Assembly: GCF_035784015.1 (NCBI RefSeq)
Contig: NZ_JALKOW010000001.1
Strand: one strand, 5' to 3'
DNA from: Comamonas sp009360615
Lineage (GTDB): Bacteria > Pseudomonadota > Gammaproteobacteria > Burkholderiales > Burkholderiaceae_C
DNA: 64,000 nt
Of this stretch, positions 44,548 to 53,576 are shown one piece after another. The notes under the pieces were generated by a model that worked only from the letters and a program-made list of their open reading frames with translations, was not told the origin of the DNA and did not search any database. Every line of letters starts with the position of its first letter. Position 1 is the first letter of the stretch. The position numbers were made by a program, and so were the translations under genes.

Positions 44548-46485
44548 TCAGGCGGCGGCCTTGGCCGAAGCCGGGTGGCGCCTGGCGTCGACGATGGTCA
44601 GCGTGGCGCTGACGCTGCCCGTGCGACCGTCCTCGAATTTCACCAGGGTCTCGATGAACTGCTGTTGCTTGCCGGAGTAGAGTGCCTCCACCAGCACGCC
44701 ATATTTGTCGGCGATGAAGTTGCGGCGCACCTTGCGGGTGCGCGTCAGCTCGTCGTCATCGGGGTCCAGCTCCTTGTGCAGCACCAGAAAGCGCGCCACC
44801 TGGGTGTCGGCCATGCCGGGCTCGCTGGCCAGGTCGGCATTGACCTTGTCGATGCAATCGGCCACCAGCTCCAGCACCTTGGCCTTGCTGGCCAGGTCCA
44901 CATAGCCACCGTAGGGCAGGCCCTGGCGCTCGGCCCAGTTGCCCACGGCCTCGTAGTCGATGTTGATGAAGGCGCAGACTTCGTCCTTGCCATGACCAAA
45001 GCACACGGCTTCCTTGATATGCGGGAAGAACTTGAGCTTGTTCTCGATGTAGTTGGGCGCAAACATGGCGCCACGGCTGGTCTTTCCCACGTCCTTGGCC
45101 CGGTCGATGATGCGCAGCTGGCCGTTGGCGTCGATCACCCCGGCATCGCCGGTATGGAAGTAGCCGCTGGCATCGATCACCTCGGCCGTGGCATCGGGGC
45201 GCTTGTAGTACTCCTTGAGCACGGAGACACCCTTGACCAGCACCTCGCCGTTGTCGGCAATCTTGAGCTCGATGCCCGGTGCCGCCTGGCCCACGCTGGA
45301 GAGTTCCACCTGGCGGTCGCGCTGCAGGCAGACATAGGCACAGGTCTCGGTTTGCCCATACAGCTGCTTGAGGTTGATGCCAATGGAGCGAAAGAAGCGG
45401 AACAGCTCCGGTCCGATGGCGGCACCTGCCGTGTAGGCCACGCGGATGCGCGACAGGCCCATGGCGTTGCGCAGCGGTCCGTAGATGAAGAGATTGCCCA
45501 GCTGGTACTTGAGCCGGTCCAGGGTGCCGACGTTCTTTCCGTCCAGGATGTCCGAGCCTACGCGGCGCGCCACCTGCATGGCCCTTGCGTACATCCACTG
45601 TTTGAGCGGTGACGCATCTTCCATGCGGATGGAAACCGAGGTCAGCATGCCCTCGAAAATGCGCGGCGGTGCAAAGTAGTAGCTGGGTCCGATTTCACGC
45701 AGGTCGATGGCGATGGTCGACGCGGATTCCGGGCAGTTGATGGTGAAGCCCGCCACCAGCCATTGCGCAAACGAGAACAGGTGGTCTCCCACCCAGGCCG
45801 GGGGCAGGTAGCAGATCACATTGTCCGAGGCCTTGAGGTCATCGGTCTGCACGCCGCCGCGGGCGGATTCGCCAAAGCTGGCATGGGTCTGGCACACTCC
45901 CTTGGGCTTGCCCGTGGTGCCCGAGGTGTAGAGGATGACCGAGACATCGTCCGGCGAGACGGCCTGGACCATGGCCTCGTAGGCTCCTGCGTGCTGTGCG
46001 TCCCACGCCTGGCCCTTGGCCAGCAGTTCCTGGGTGCTGATGAGCCCGGGCTGTTCGTACTTGCGCAGGCCGCGCGGGTCGTCGTAGATGATGTGGCGAA
46101 TGCCTGGCACGCTCTCGCGTACCTCCAGCAGCTTGTCCACCTGCTCCTGGTTCTCGGCGAAGGCAAACGCTATCTCGGCGTCTTCCATCACAAAGCGCAT
46201 CTCGGCGGCCACGGCGTCCTGGTACAGCGGAATGGGCACGGCGCCGCAGGTCTGCACGGCCAGAAAGCCCATGTAGACATGGGGCCGGTTGTCGCTGATG
46301 AAGGCCAGGTTCTGGCCGCGTTCGAGCCCCAGCGCGCGCAGGCCGCAAGCCATGTGGCGCACGGTTTGCGCAGCTTCGCGCCAGCTCCAGGTCTGCCAGA
46401 TGCCGTACTCCTTCTCGCGCAGTGCGGGTGCATCGGGGCGTTCTGTCGCGTGCTTGAGCAGCAGTTGCGGGAACGTGGTTGTCAT
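44548..46485 (-). CDS. Long-chain-type acyl-CoA synthetase
   Basis: Adenylate-forming ligase of 645 residues, the size of FadD15-like synthetases. Marks are VILYTSGTTGKPKGVCQTH (phosphate loop), LKQLYGQTETCAYV (adenine-binding) and GYFHTGDAGVIDANGQLRIIDRAKD (hinge). It is first in the minus-strand operon with the Liv-type importer, whose last gene is a second, PaaK-like ligase. Having two ligases of different subfamilies with one importer suggests either a mixed substrate range or two activation steps. Confidence 0.88.
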   Translation of the reverse strand: MTTTFPQLLLKHATERPDAPALREKEYGIWQTWSWREAAQTVRHMACGLRALGLERGQNLAFISDNRPHVYMGFLAVQTCGAVPIPLYQDAVAAEMRFVMEDAEIAFAFAENQEQVDKLLEVRESVPGIRHIIYDDPRGLRKYEQPGLISTQELLAKGQAWDAQHAGAYEAMVQAVSPDDVSVILYTSGTTGKPKGVCQTHASFGESARGGVQTDDLKASDNVICYLPPAWVGDHLFSFAQWLVAGFTINCPESASTIAIDLREIGPSYYFAPPRIFEGMLTSVSIRMEDASPLKQWMYARAMQVARRVGSDILDGKNVGTLDRLKYQLGNLFIYGPLRNAMGLSRIRVAYTAGAAIGPELFRFFRSIGINLKQLYGQTETCAYVCLQRDRQVELSSVGQAAPGIELKIADNGEVLVKGVSVLKEYYKRPDATAEVIDASGYFHTGDAGVIDANGQLRIIDRAKDVGKTSRGAMFAPNYIENKLKFFPHIKEAVCFGHGKDEVCAFINIDYEAVGNWAERQGLPYGGYVDLASKAKVLELVADCIDKVNADLASEPGMADTQVARFLVLHKELDPDDDELTRTRKVRRNFIADKYGVLVEALYSGKQQQFIETLVKFEDGRTGSVSATLTIVDARRHPASAKAAA

Positions 46486-46561
46486 GCCTGATCCTCTTGG
46501 TTGGGGGCTGAGCCGCAGCGGCTACCCTTCACGAAAGTCTTGCAGGCATGCTATGGGTGAC

Positions 46562-46591
46562 TTTGACGTCAAGATGTCTGTTTGACGACAA
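46562..46591. promoter_or_regulatory. Repeated TTTGACGWCAA sites
   Basis: TTTGACGTCAA (46562-46572, containing the dyad TTGACGTCAA) and TTTGACGACAA (46581-46591) lie 19 bases apart, about two helical turns, between the acyl-CoA synthetase and the Crp/Fnr gene. Candidate regulator sites. Confidence 0.45.
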
Positions 46592-46699
46592 TTTGAGGGA
46601 AAGTCTGCATAGTGAAAATCCGCTGTAACAAATGCTGCTGAAAATGGCGCATTTGCTGCCTCGTGGAAATCCCGCTGTTGCGCCAGCGCGGCTTTGGCA

Positions 46700-47443
46700 A
46701 TGCTGCTCGACATGAGTCAAGAACTGTCCCTGCACCAAAGGCGGCGCAAGCCTTTGAGCTCAGAACTCGATGGCATTCCCTGGTGGCCTGTCCTGCTGCC
46801 GCTGGAGCGTGAGAATGTGGCGCGCGTGCTGCTCGTCGGCGATGCCGAGCCCGGTGACTATGTCTGCCGCACGGGGCGCCCGCCGACCTACTGGTTCGGG
46901 GTGGTCGACGGTCTGCTCAAGATGAACACCGAAAGCGCCGACGGCATCAGCATGACGCTGGCCGGGCTGCCGCCCGGCGGCTGGTTTGGCGAGGGCACGG
47001 TCATCAAGCGAGAGCCCTACCGCTACAACGTGCAGGCCATTCGCAGGAGCGTCGTGGGCGGCTTGCCCATAGACATGTTCCACTGGCTGCTCGATCACTC
47101 CATAGGCTTCAACCGGTTTGTGATGAACCAGCTCAACGAGCGACTCGGGCAGTTCATCGCGGCGCGCGAGATCGACCGCATGAGCAACCCCGATCTGCGC
47201 GTGGCGCGCAGTCTGGCCGCCTTGTTCAACCCCTTGCTCTACCCCGGCGTGGGGCAGATTCTGCGCATCACCCAGCAGGAACTGGCCAATCTGGTCGGCC
47301 TGTCGCGCCAGCGTGTGAACGAGGCCTTGTCGGTGCTGCAGCGCGAGCGCGTGATCCAGATCGAATATGGCGGCCTGCGCGTGCTGGACCTGGAGTCGCT
47401 GCGCCATGGCGAGTTCAGCGCATCGCGCAGGGCGCTGGCATGA
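46700..47443 (+). CDS. Crp/Fnr-family transcriptional regulator
   Basis: Regulator of 247 residues: an N-terminal cyclic-nucleotide-binding-like fold (about 30-145, with GDYVCRTGRPPTYWFGV and GGWFGEGTVI), a long dimerisation helix and a C-terminal winged helix with TQQELANLVGLSRQRVNEAL. FNR-type cluster cysteines are absent, so it is not an oxygen sensor of that kind. The start is uncertain: TTG 46694, ATG 46700 or ATG 46712. It is divergent from the ligase-Liv operon, the most likely target. Confidence 0.88.
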   Translation: MLLDMSQELSLHQRRRKPLSSELDGIPWWPVLLPLERENVARVLLVGDAEPGDYVCRTGRPPTYWFGVVDGLLKMNTESADGISMTLAGLPPGGWFGEGTVIKREPYRYNVQAIRRSVVGGLPIDMFHWLLDHSIGFNRFVMNQLNERLGQFIAAREIDRMSNPDLRVARSLAALFNPLLYPGVGQILRITQQELANLVGLSRQRVNEALSVLQRERVIQIEYGGLRVLDLESLRHGEFSASRRALA

Positions 47444-47527
47444 GGCCTGTCCTATAACCTAGCTCCGTGCTGGAATTGTGGATAACTCTCGCCTCGCGCC
47501 CGCGCGTCGCGAGACAATTACGCCCAA

Positions 47528-49480
47528 ATGTCAGTCAAACCTCCTAAAGAGTCCGGCACCCCTGGTGCTGGCAATTCCTCCGCGCCCTCCGATGCATCGT
47601 CGGCGCGCCCTGTTTTGCGTGCACCGGCCAAGCCAGCCAAGGCGGAAAAGCCCGCTGCAGCCCGTGGCGCCCGGCCCGCAGGCGGATCCGATCGCGGCCC
47701 GCGCGGCGAAGGCCTGCGTGGCGAGCGTGGCGCACGCCCTCAGCGTGAGCGCGACGAGCGCCCCCGCGCTTCCGGTTTGGGTCGCCCCGATGGCGGACGT
47801 CCTGTCCGTGACGACGGCGAACGCCGCGGCGGCTTCTCGCAGCGTGACGAGCGGCGTCCCCGCACTGATCGCGATGACCGCTTTGCCGAAGGCGGCGAGC
47901 GTCGCTTTGGCGGCGGTGATCGAGGTTTCCGCTCCTATGGCGATTCGCGTGATGGTGATCGCGCGGGCGAGCGCCGCGAGTTCCGTCCCCGTGATGACCG
48001 TCCTCAAGGCGGCCGTGACTTTGGTGACCGTCCACGCTCGTCCGGTTTTGGCCGGCCCGATCAGGGCCGTTTTGAGCGCTCCGAAGGCGCAGAGCGTCGT
48101 GAATTCCGTCCTCGTGAAGACCGCCGTGATGAGCGTCCTCAAGGCGGCCGCGACTTTGGTGACCGTCCACGTTCGTCCGGTTTTGGCCGACCCGACCAGG
48201 GCCGCTTTGAGCGCTCCGAAGGTGGCGAACGCCGTGAGTTCCGTCCACGCGACGGCGAACGTCGTGGCGGTGATCGCTTTGAAGGCCGCCGCGACGAGCG
48301 TCCTCAAGGCCGTGACTTTGGTGACCGTCCGCAAAACCGTGGTTTGGGTCGCCCGGACCGCTCCGAAGGCGGCGAACGCCGCGAATACCCGTCCCGTGGT
48401 GGTGATCGCCCGCAGGGCCGCGACTTTGGTGATCGTCCACAGAGCCGTGGCTACGGTGGCCGTCCCGAAGGCCGCTCCTTGGATCGTGGTGACCGCCGCG
48501 GTAGCGAGCGCCGCAATGACGAGCGCCGTGGAGAGCACCGCGACAGTCGCCGCGACGAGCGTGGTGGCGAGCCCGAAAAGCGCCACATCCCCGGCTCGTT
48601 CGTGTCGGAGGCCACACGCCGGCCCACCACCGGGATTCGTACCTATCGTCCCGCAGCCGATGGCTCGGATCGTGCCATTCCCGTCAAGCGCGCGCCCGAA
48701 GTGGAAGCGCGCCAGGACGATCGTCCCGGAGCCCTGCGCATCAACAAGCGCATTGCCGACATGGGTCTGTGCTCGCGCCGCGAGGCCGATGAGTGGGTGG
48801 AAAACGGCTGGGTCACGGTCAACGGCGAAGTCGCAACCATGGGCCAGAACGTGGTGCCTGGCGACAGGATCGAGATCGACCGGAAGGCTCAGGAGCGCCA
48901 GGATCAGCAGGTCACCATTCTGCTGAACAAGCCCATGGGCTATGTCAGCGGTCAGGCCGAGGACGGCCATGAACCTGCCGTGGTGCTGATCACCAACGAG
49001 AACCGCTGGAACGAAGACCGCAGCAAGACGCGCTTCAACTTCAGCCAGCTCAAGGGTCTGGCTCCCTGCGGACGTCTGGACATCGACTCGGTAGGGTTGC
49101 TGGTGCTGACGCAGGATGGCCGCGTGGCGCGTCAGATCATTGGTGAGGACTCGGAAGTCGACAAGGAATACCTGGTGCGCGTGACCTTCGGCGATCGCGA
49201 TGTGGACGTGCAGTCCGTCTTTCCCGAGGAGAAGCTGGCTCTGCTGCGCCACGGCCTGTCGCTGGACGAGCAGCCGCTCAAGCCGGCACAGGTGGACTGG
49301 CAGAACCCGGAGCAGCTGCGTTTTGTGCTGACCGAAGGCAAGAAGCGCCAGATTCGCCGCATGTGCGAGCTGGTGGGCCTCAAGGTCGTGGGCCTCAAGC
49401 GCATCCGTATCGGCGGCGTGACCCTGGGCAATCTGCCCACGGGCCAGTGGCGCTATCTGGCTGCGCATGAAAGCTTCTGA
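47528..49480 (+). CDS. RluF-like rRNA pseudouridine synthase with repeat extension
   Basis: Protein of 650 residues. The enzyme is the C-terminal part: an S4 RNA-binding domain (about 400-445, RINKRIADMGLCSRREADEW), then the RsuA/RluB/RluF-type catalytic domain with CGRLDIDSVGLLVLTQDG (catalytic Asp in GRLD) and EGKKRQIRRM. The GRLDxDSxGL form is closest to RluF, which makes pseudouridine 2604 in 23S rRNA. The first 370 residues are low-complexity, rich in Arg, Asp, Gly and Glu, with RDFGDRP repeats; this probably disordered segment may bind RNA. Most family enzymes are 240-300 residues. Antisense and +2 frames through the repeats are also long but are shadows. Confidence 0.88.
   Translation: MSVKPPKESGTPGAGNSSAPSDASSARPVLRAPAKPAKAEKPAAARGARPAGGSDRGPRGEGLRGERGARPQRERDERPRASGLGRPDGGRPVRDDGERRGGFSQRDERRPRTDRDDRFAEGGERRFGGGDRGFRSYGDSRDGDRAGERREFRPRDDRPQGGRDFGDRPRSSGFGRPDQGRFERSEGAERREFRPREDRRDERPQGGRDFGDRPRSSGFGRPDQGRFERSEGGERREFRPRDGERRGGDRFEGRRDERPQGRDFGDRPQNRGLGRPDRSEGGERREYPSRGGDRPQGRDFGDRPQSRGYGGRPEGRSLDRGDRRGSERRNDERRGEHRDSRRDERGGEPEKRHIPGSFVSEATRRPTTGIRTYRPAADGSDRAIPVKRAPEVEARQDDRPGALRINKRIADMGLCSRREADEWVENGWVTVNGEVATMGQNVVPGDRIEIDRKAQERQDQQVTILLNKPMGYVSGQAEDGHEPAVVLITNENRWNEDRSKTRFNFSQLKGLAPCGRLDIDSVGLLVLTQDGRVARQIIGEDSEVDKEYLVRVTFGDRDVDVQSVFPEEKLALLRHGLSLDEQPLKPAQVDWQNPEQLRFVLTEGKKRQIRRMCELVGLKVVGLKRIRIGGVTLGNLPTGQWRYLAAHESF
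48002..48271 (+). repeat. Two tandem 135-base coding repeats
   Basis: Two near-identical 135-base units (45 codons each), starting at 48002 and 48137, encode PQGGRDFGDRPRSSGFGRPD and then QGRFERSEG with ERREFRPR. Shorter, diverged copies of the first part follow. Slippage or unequal crossing-over could change the copy number. Confidence 0.85.
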
Positions 49481-49485
49481 CACCC

Positions 49486-49585
49486 CTTAGGGCGCTTCGC
49501 GCCCGGGGGGCACAGCCCTCCCTCTGTCTCTTCGGGAGAGGTGAAGGCCTTGCGGCGGGACGTCTGTTGCTCGCTGTCTCTGGTT
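49486..49585. repeat. GC-rich repeat behind the rluF-like gene
   Basis: Just after the stop: ACCCCTTAGGGCGCTTCGCG with a GGGCGC-TTC-GCGCCC hairpin, CCCTC and TCTCTTCGGGAGAG hairpins and GCTCGCTGTCTC. It shares its start and end motifs with the elements at 39025 and 40068. Confidence 0.6.
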
Positions 49586-49696
49586 TCGAGAGGTGCCGGT
49601 TCTAAAGGGAAATCGGCATCTATCCCTTTTATGGAAAGCGTAAGTAGCTATTCTTTTTGAATCGGCGCTTGCGCTTTTTTTCTTGCCCGAAGCGCC

Positions 49697-49725
49697 CTTG
49701 AAATTTCCGGGGCAGGCCCTAGCTA
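49697..49725 (+). promoter_or_regulatory. Sigma-32-type heat-shock promoter of htpG
   Basis: CTTGAAA, 13 bases, then CCCTAGCTA, close to the sigma-32 consensus CTTGAAA-N13..15-CCCCATNTA. It lies 67 bases before the htpG start codon. Confidence 0.8.
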
Positions 49726-49791
49726 AGTCTGCGGATCGCCTTGAGAGAATCTCCGGGCGGCGTTTGATTTCAGTTCTTCGCTCACAAAGAC

Positions 49792-51741
49792 ATGACAAAG
49801 CAAACCCATTCCTTCCAGGCCGAAGTGGCCCAATTGCTGCACCTGGTCACGCATTCGCTGTACTCCAACCAGGAAATCTTCCTGCGCGAGCTGATTTCCA
49901 ATGCGTCGGATGCTTGCGACAAGCTGCGCTTTGAAGCGCTGGGAGACGCCAGCCTCTACGGCGATCAGCCCGAGCTGGAAGTGCGCGTATCCTTCGACAA
50001 GGCAGCGCGCACGCTCACCATCACCGATACCGGCATCGGCATGAGCGAGCAGGAAGCGATCGACAACCTGGGCACGATTGCCAAGAGCGGCACCAAGGCT
50101 TTCATGGAAAAGCTCAGTGGCGACCAGAAGGCCGACTCGCAGCTGATCGGCCAGTTCGGCGTGGGCTTCTACTCGGGCTTCATCGTGGCGGACAAGATCA
50201 CCGTGGAAACCCGCCGTGCCGGTGCGCCGGCATCGGCCGGCGTGCGCTGGATCAGCGGCGGCACGGGCGACTTCGAGATCGAGCAGATCGAACGCGCCCA
50301 GCGCGGCACCAGCATCATCCTGCACCTGCGCGACGACGCCCAGGAGTTCCTCAACGGCTACAAGCTCAAGCAGGTCATCTCCAAGTATTCCGACCACATC
50401 AGCCTGCCCATCCTGATGGAAAAGGAAGAGTGGAAGGACGGCGAGAACGATCAGCCCGGCGAGATGGTCAAGACCGGCGAGTGGGAAACCGTGAACAAGG
50501 CCAGCGCCTTGTGGACCCGCGCCAGGAAGGACATCACGGAAGAGCAGTACAAGGAGTTCTACAAGGCCATCAGCCATGACTTCGAAGACCCGCTGACCTG
50601 GAGCCACAACCGCGTCGAAGGCAACACCGAGTACACGCAGCTGCTGTACATCCCCGCCAAGGCCCCGTTCGATCTGTACCAGCGTGACAAGCACGCCGGC
50701 ATCAAGCTCTATGTGAAGCGCGTCTTCATCATGGACGATGCCGAGGCGCTGATGCCCCAGTACCTGCGTTTTGTGAAGGGCGTGATCGACTCTGCCGACC
50801 TGCCGCTGAACGTGAGCCGCGAGCTGCTGCAGGAAAGCCGCGATGTGCGCCTGATCCGAGACGGTTCGGCCAAGCGCGTGCTCTCCATGCTGGAAGACCT
50901 GGCGCGCCACGACAGGCACGAAGCCGCAGCCGAAGGCGCGGATGGCGTGCAGGATGTGGTCAGCGAAGAAGACAAGGCCAAGGAAGGCAAGTTCAGCCAG
51001 TTCTATCGAGAATTCGGCGCCGTGCTCAAGGAAGGGTTGGGCGAGGATTTCGGAAACAAGGAACGCATTGCCAAGCTGCTGCGGTTCGCCACCACCACGC
51101 ATGAAGGCCTGAACACCTCGTTTGCCGACTACAAGGCTCGCATGAAGGAGGGTCAGGACGCGATCTACTACATCACGGCCGACACCCTGGCGGCAGCAAA
51201 GAACAGCCCGCAGCTCGAAGTGTTCAAGAAGAAGGGCATCGAAGTCCTGCTGATGACCGATCGCGTGGACGAGTGGGCGCTCAACTATCTGCACGACTTT
51301 GACGGCACGCCGCTGCAGTCCGTGGCCAAGGGGGCCGTGGACCTGGGCAAGCTGCAGAACGAGGAAGAGAAGAAGGCGGCCGAGGAAGCCGCCGAAGCCT
51401 TCAAGCCCGTGCTGGCCAAGCTCAAGGAAGCCCTCAAGGACCGTGCCGAAGACGTGCGCGCCACCAGCCGCCTGGTCGACTCGCCCGCCTGTCTGGTGGT
51501 CAGCGACGGCGGCATGAGCCTGCAGCTGGCGCGCCTGCTCAAGCAGGCTGGCCAGGCCGCTCCCGAGACCAAGCCGGTGCTGGAGGTGAACCCCGATCAT
51601 GCCCTGGTCAAGAAGCTGGACGGCTCCGTCCACTTCCACGATCTGGCACAGATCCTGTTCGACCAGGCCGTGCTGGCCGAGGGCGGCATGCCCGAGGACC
51701 CGGCCGCCTATGTCAAGCGTGTGAACGCGCTGCTGGCCTGA
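49792..51741 (+). CDS. htpG: Hsp90-family chaperone HtpG
   Basis: Chaperone of 649 residues with the full Hsp90 layout. The N-terminal ATPase domain starts ETHSFQ-like (QTHSFQAEVAQLLHLV) and has SNASDACDKLRF, DTGIGM and GQFGVGFYS, which bind ATP. The middle domain has the catalytic-loop Arg region RVFIMDDAEALMPQYLRFVKGV. The C-terminal dimerisation domain includes SRLVDSPACLVV. It helps fold client proteins under heat stress in the cytoplasm. A sigma-32-type promoter precedes it and a strong terminator follows. Confidence 0.97.
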   Translation: MTKQTHSFQAEVAQLLHLVTHSLYSNQEIFLRELISNASDACDKLRFEALGDASLYGDQPELEVRVSFDKAARTLTITDTGIGMSEQEAIDNLGTIAKSGTKAFMEKLSGDQKADSQLIGQFGVGFYSGFIVADKITVETRRAGAPASAGVRWISGGTGDFEIEQIERAQRGTSIILHLRDDAQEFLNGYKLKQVISKYSDHISLPILMEKEEWKDGENDQPGEMVKTGEWETVNKASALWTRARKDITEEQYKEFYKAISHDFEDPLTWSHNRVEGNTEYTQLLYIPAKAPFDLYQRDKHAGIKLYVKRVFIMDDAEALMPQYLRFVKGVIDSADLPLNVSRELLQESRDVRLIRDGSAKRVLSMLEDLARHDRHEAAAEGADGVQDVVSEEDKAKEGKFSQFYREFGAVLKEGLGEDFGNKERIAKLLRFATTTHEGLNTSFADYKARMKEGQDAIYYITADTLAAAKNSPQLEVFKKKGIEVLLMTDRVDEWALNYLHDFDGTPLQSVAKGAVDLGKLQNEEEKKAAEEAAEAFKPVLAKLKEALKDRAEDVRATSRLVDSPACLVVSDGGMSLQLARLLKQAGQAAPETKPVLEVNPDHALVKKLDGSVHFHDLAQILFDQAVLAEGGMPEDPAAYVKRVNALLA

Positions 51742-51760
51742 ACGGTTCAGTCACCCCGAT

Positions 51761-51798
51761 AAAAAACCCCGCAGCGTGGAGGCTCTGCGGGGTTTTTT
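51761..51798. terminator. Bidirectional terminator behind htpG
   Basis: Fourteen-base stem AAAAAACCCCGCAG / CTGCGGGGTTTTTT with a 10-base loop and T runs on both strands; it separates htpG from the converging MFS gene. Confidence 0.93.
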
Positions 51799-51853
51799 GA
51801 TGATTTCTGGCTGTATCGCTCATCGGTAAAGAGCGGCCAGCTATCAAAATGGA

Positions 51854-53062
51854 TTAGCTGCGTGAACGGGCAAGCAGGCTGCGATCCCAGAGCACCATGG
51901 CCACAGTGAGCAGCCCCAGCAGGCCGCCCATGAGGCTGGTGCCGCTCCAGCCATAGGCCAGCCAGGCCCACGAGCCCAGCGCCGAGCCGATGGATGCGCC
52001 GAGAAAGTAGGTGGTCATGTAGACGGCGTTGATGCGCGAGCGGGCCTCGGGTGCCAATGCATAGACCACGTTCTGGTTGCTGATGTGCAGGGCCTGCAAG
52101 GCGCCGTCGACCACCAGCAGGCCGAGCAGAAACCACCAGATGCTGCGGCCGCCCAGCCACAGGCACAGCCAGCCCAGCAGCATCAGAATGCCGCCGGTCA
52201 GTGTGGTGGACTGCTCCATCCCCCTGTCGGCCATGCGTCCGGCGATATTGGCCATCAGCGCGCCGGCAATGCCCACGATGCCGATCAGGCCGATCATCAG
52301 ATCCGAGAGTTCAAAGCCCGGCCCGGCCAGCAGCAGTGCCATGGTGGAGAACAGCACGCTCACGGTGGCAAATCCGGCGCCGCCGATCAGCGCGCGGCTG
52401 CGCAGGCGCGGATGCCGGCGCAGCAAGTCCCCGAGGGACTTCATGACCTCGCCATAGCTGACAGGCGCGGGCGGAGCCGCCCTGGGCAGGGCCCGTGCCA
52501 GCAGCACGGCCATGAAGGCGGTGCTGACGGCCCCCGCCCAATAGACAGTGCTCCAGCCGCCCAGGTCGGACAGAATCCCCGCCACGCTGCGCGAGGCCAG
52601 AATGCCGATCAGCAGGCCGCTCATCACCAGGCCGACGGCACGCCCGCTGGCACCCGGTGCCGCAAAGGTGGCGGCCATGGGTACCAGCACCTGGGCGGCC
52701 ACCGAGAACACCCCTGCCATCAGAGTGCCGGCGGCCAGCAGCGCAAAGCTGCCTGCCAGGCCGCTGATACCCGACAGCAGCATGCCGCAGGCGGCCAGCA
52801 GCATCAGGGTCAGAACCAGGCGGCGGCGCTCCAGCATATCGCCCAGCGGCACCAGAAACAGCAGTCCCAGGCCGTAGGAGACCTGGGCCATGGTCACGGT
52901 GCTGGAGGCCTGGGCATCGCTGATCCGCAGATGCTGGACCATGGAGTTGAGCAGGGGCTGGTTGAAATAATTGGCTCCGGCGCACAGTCCGCAGGCCGTG
53001 GCCATGAGCAGCAGGGTGGTTCTGGAGAGGACTGCGGTGGCCGCTGGTGTTGTGGTTTTCAT
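51854..53062 (-). CDS. MFS transporter, SoxR-linked
   Basis: Major facilitator of 402 residues with twelve hydrophobic helices; the loop signature after helix 2 is PLGDMLERRR. It is encoded 19 bases behind the RidA-like gene, and the pair is divergent from soxR with a SoxR box in the gap. SoxR in many non-enteric bacteria activates pumps and enzymes that deal with redox-active compounds, so I infer efflux of a quinone- or phenazine-like molecule. Substrate not shown. Confidence 0.85.
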   Translation of the reverse strand: MKTTTPAATAVLSRTTLLLMATACGLCAGANYFNQPLLNSMVQHLRISDAQASSTVTMAQVSYGLGLLFLVPLGDMLERRRLVLTLMLLAACGMLLSGISGLAGSFALLAAGTLMAGVFSVAAQVLVPMAATFAAPGASGRAVGLVMSGLLIGILASRSVAGILSDLGGWSTVYWAGAVSTAFMAVLLARALPRAAPPAPVSYGEVMKSLGDLLRRHPRLRSRALIGGAGFATVSVLFSTMALLLAGPGFELSDLMIGLIGIVGIAGALMANIAGRMADRGMEQSTTLTGGILMLLGWLCLWLGGRSIWWFLLGLLVVDGALQALHISNQNVVYALAPEARSRINAVYMTTYFLGASIGSALGSWAWLAYGWSGTSLMGGLLGLLTVAMVLWDRSLLARSRS

Positions 53063-53081
53063 GAGGGGATCAGGCGCAGGG

Positions 53082-53576
53082 TCAGGCGGGCATGGCGGCT
53101 CTGGCGCCCATTGCCATGGGCAGGGCCGCGGTGGCCTCCACCTCGATCAGCATGCCGGGCAGGGCCAGCTTGGGCACGGGAATCAGGGTGCAGGCCGGAA
53201 AGCGTGGTCGCCGGTCTCCGGGCTCGCCGCTGCCCCAGTGCTGTCTCACGGCACGTTGCCAGTGCTCGAAGCGCTCCAGCGAGTGATCGACGATGAGCAC
53301 GGTGAGCTTGAGCACATGTCCCATGTCCGCGCCACCGGCGGACAGGGCGGTCTTGATGTTGGCGAGAGCCTGCGCAGCCTGCTGCGCAAAGTTGTCTGGC
53401 AGCTCGGCAAGGGCGTTCTCTCCGCCCTGGCCCGAAACGAAGAGCCAGCGCAGCGGCTCCTGGACGGTGACGACATGGGTGTAGCCGTTGGGCAGGCTGT
53501 CATAGAGACCGGCAGGCTGCAGATGGCACGGTTGCGGGGCAGGGGCTTGGGCAATGAAACTGGGCTTGGCGTCCAT
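53082..53576 (-). CDS. RidA-family protein
   Basis: Protein of 164 residues of the YjgF/YER057c/UK114 family. Marks are YTHVVTVQEPLRWLFVSGQ near the start and VLKLTVLIVDHSLERFEHW in the middle. The conserved Arg that binds the carboxylate in enamine deaminases is not placed with certainty, so it may not be a true RidA. It is longer than typical RidA (about 130). It is first in a two-gene run with an MFS pump, with a SoxR-type promoter upstream. Confidence 0.82.
   Translation of the reverse strand: MDAKPSFIAQAPAPQPCHLQPAGLYDSLPNGYTHVVTVQEPLRWLFVSGQGGENALAELPDNFAQQAAQALANIKTALSAGGADMGHVLKLTVLIVDHSLERFEHWQRAVRQHWGSGEPGDRRPRFPACTLIPVPKLALPGMLIEVEATAALPMAMGARAAMPA

Noticed and set aside
47478..48926. 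A 482-codon plus-strand frame over the rluF-like repeats
   Set aside because: It is another frame of the same repetitive DNA, rich in Ala and Val, with no family marks, and it lies inside the real gene.
47531..49483. A 650-codon open frame antisense to the whole rluF-like gene
   Set aside because: It mirrors the sense gene almost exactly and its protein is low-complexity without any domain. It arises from the GC-rich, Arg/Gly/Asp-rich repeat codons.
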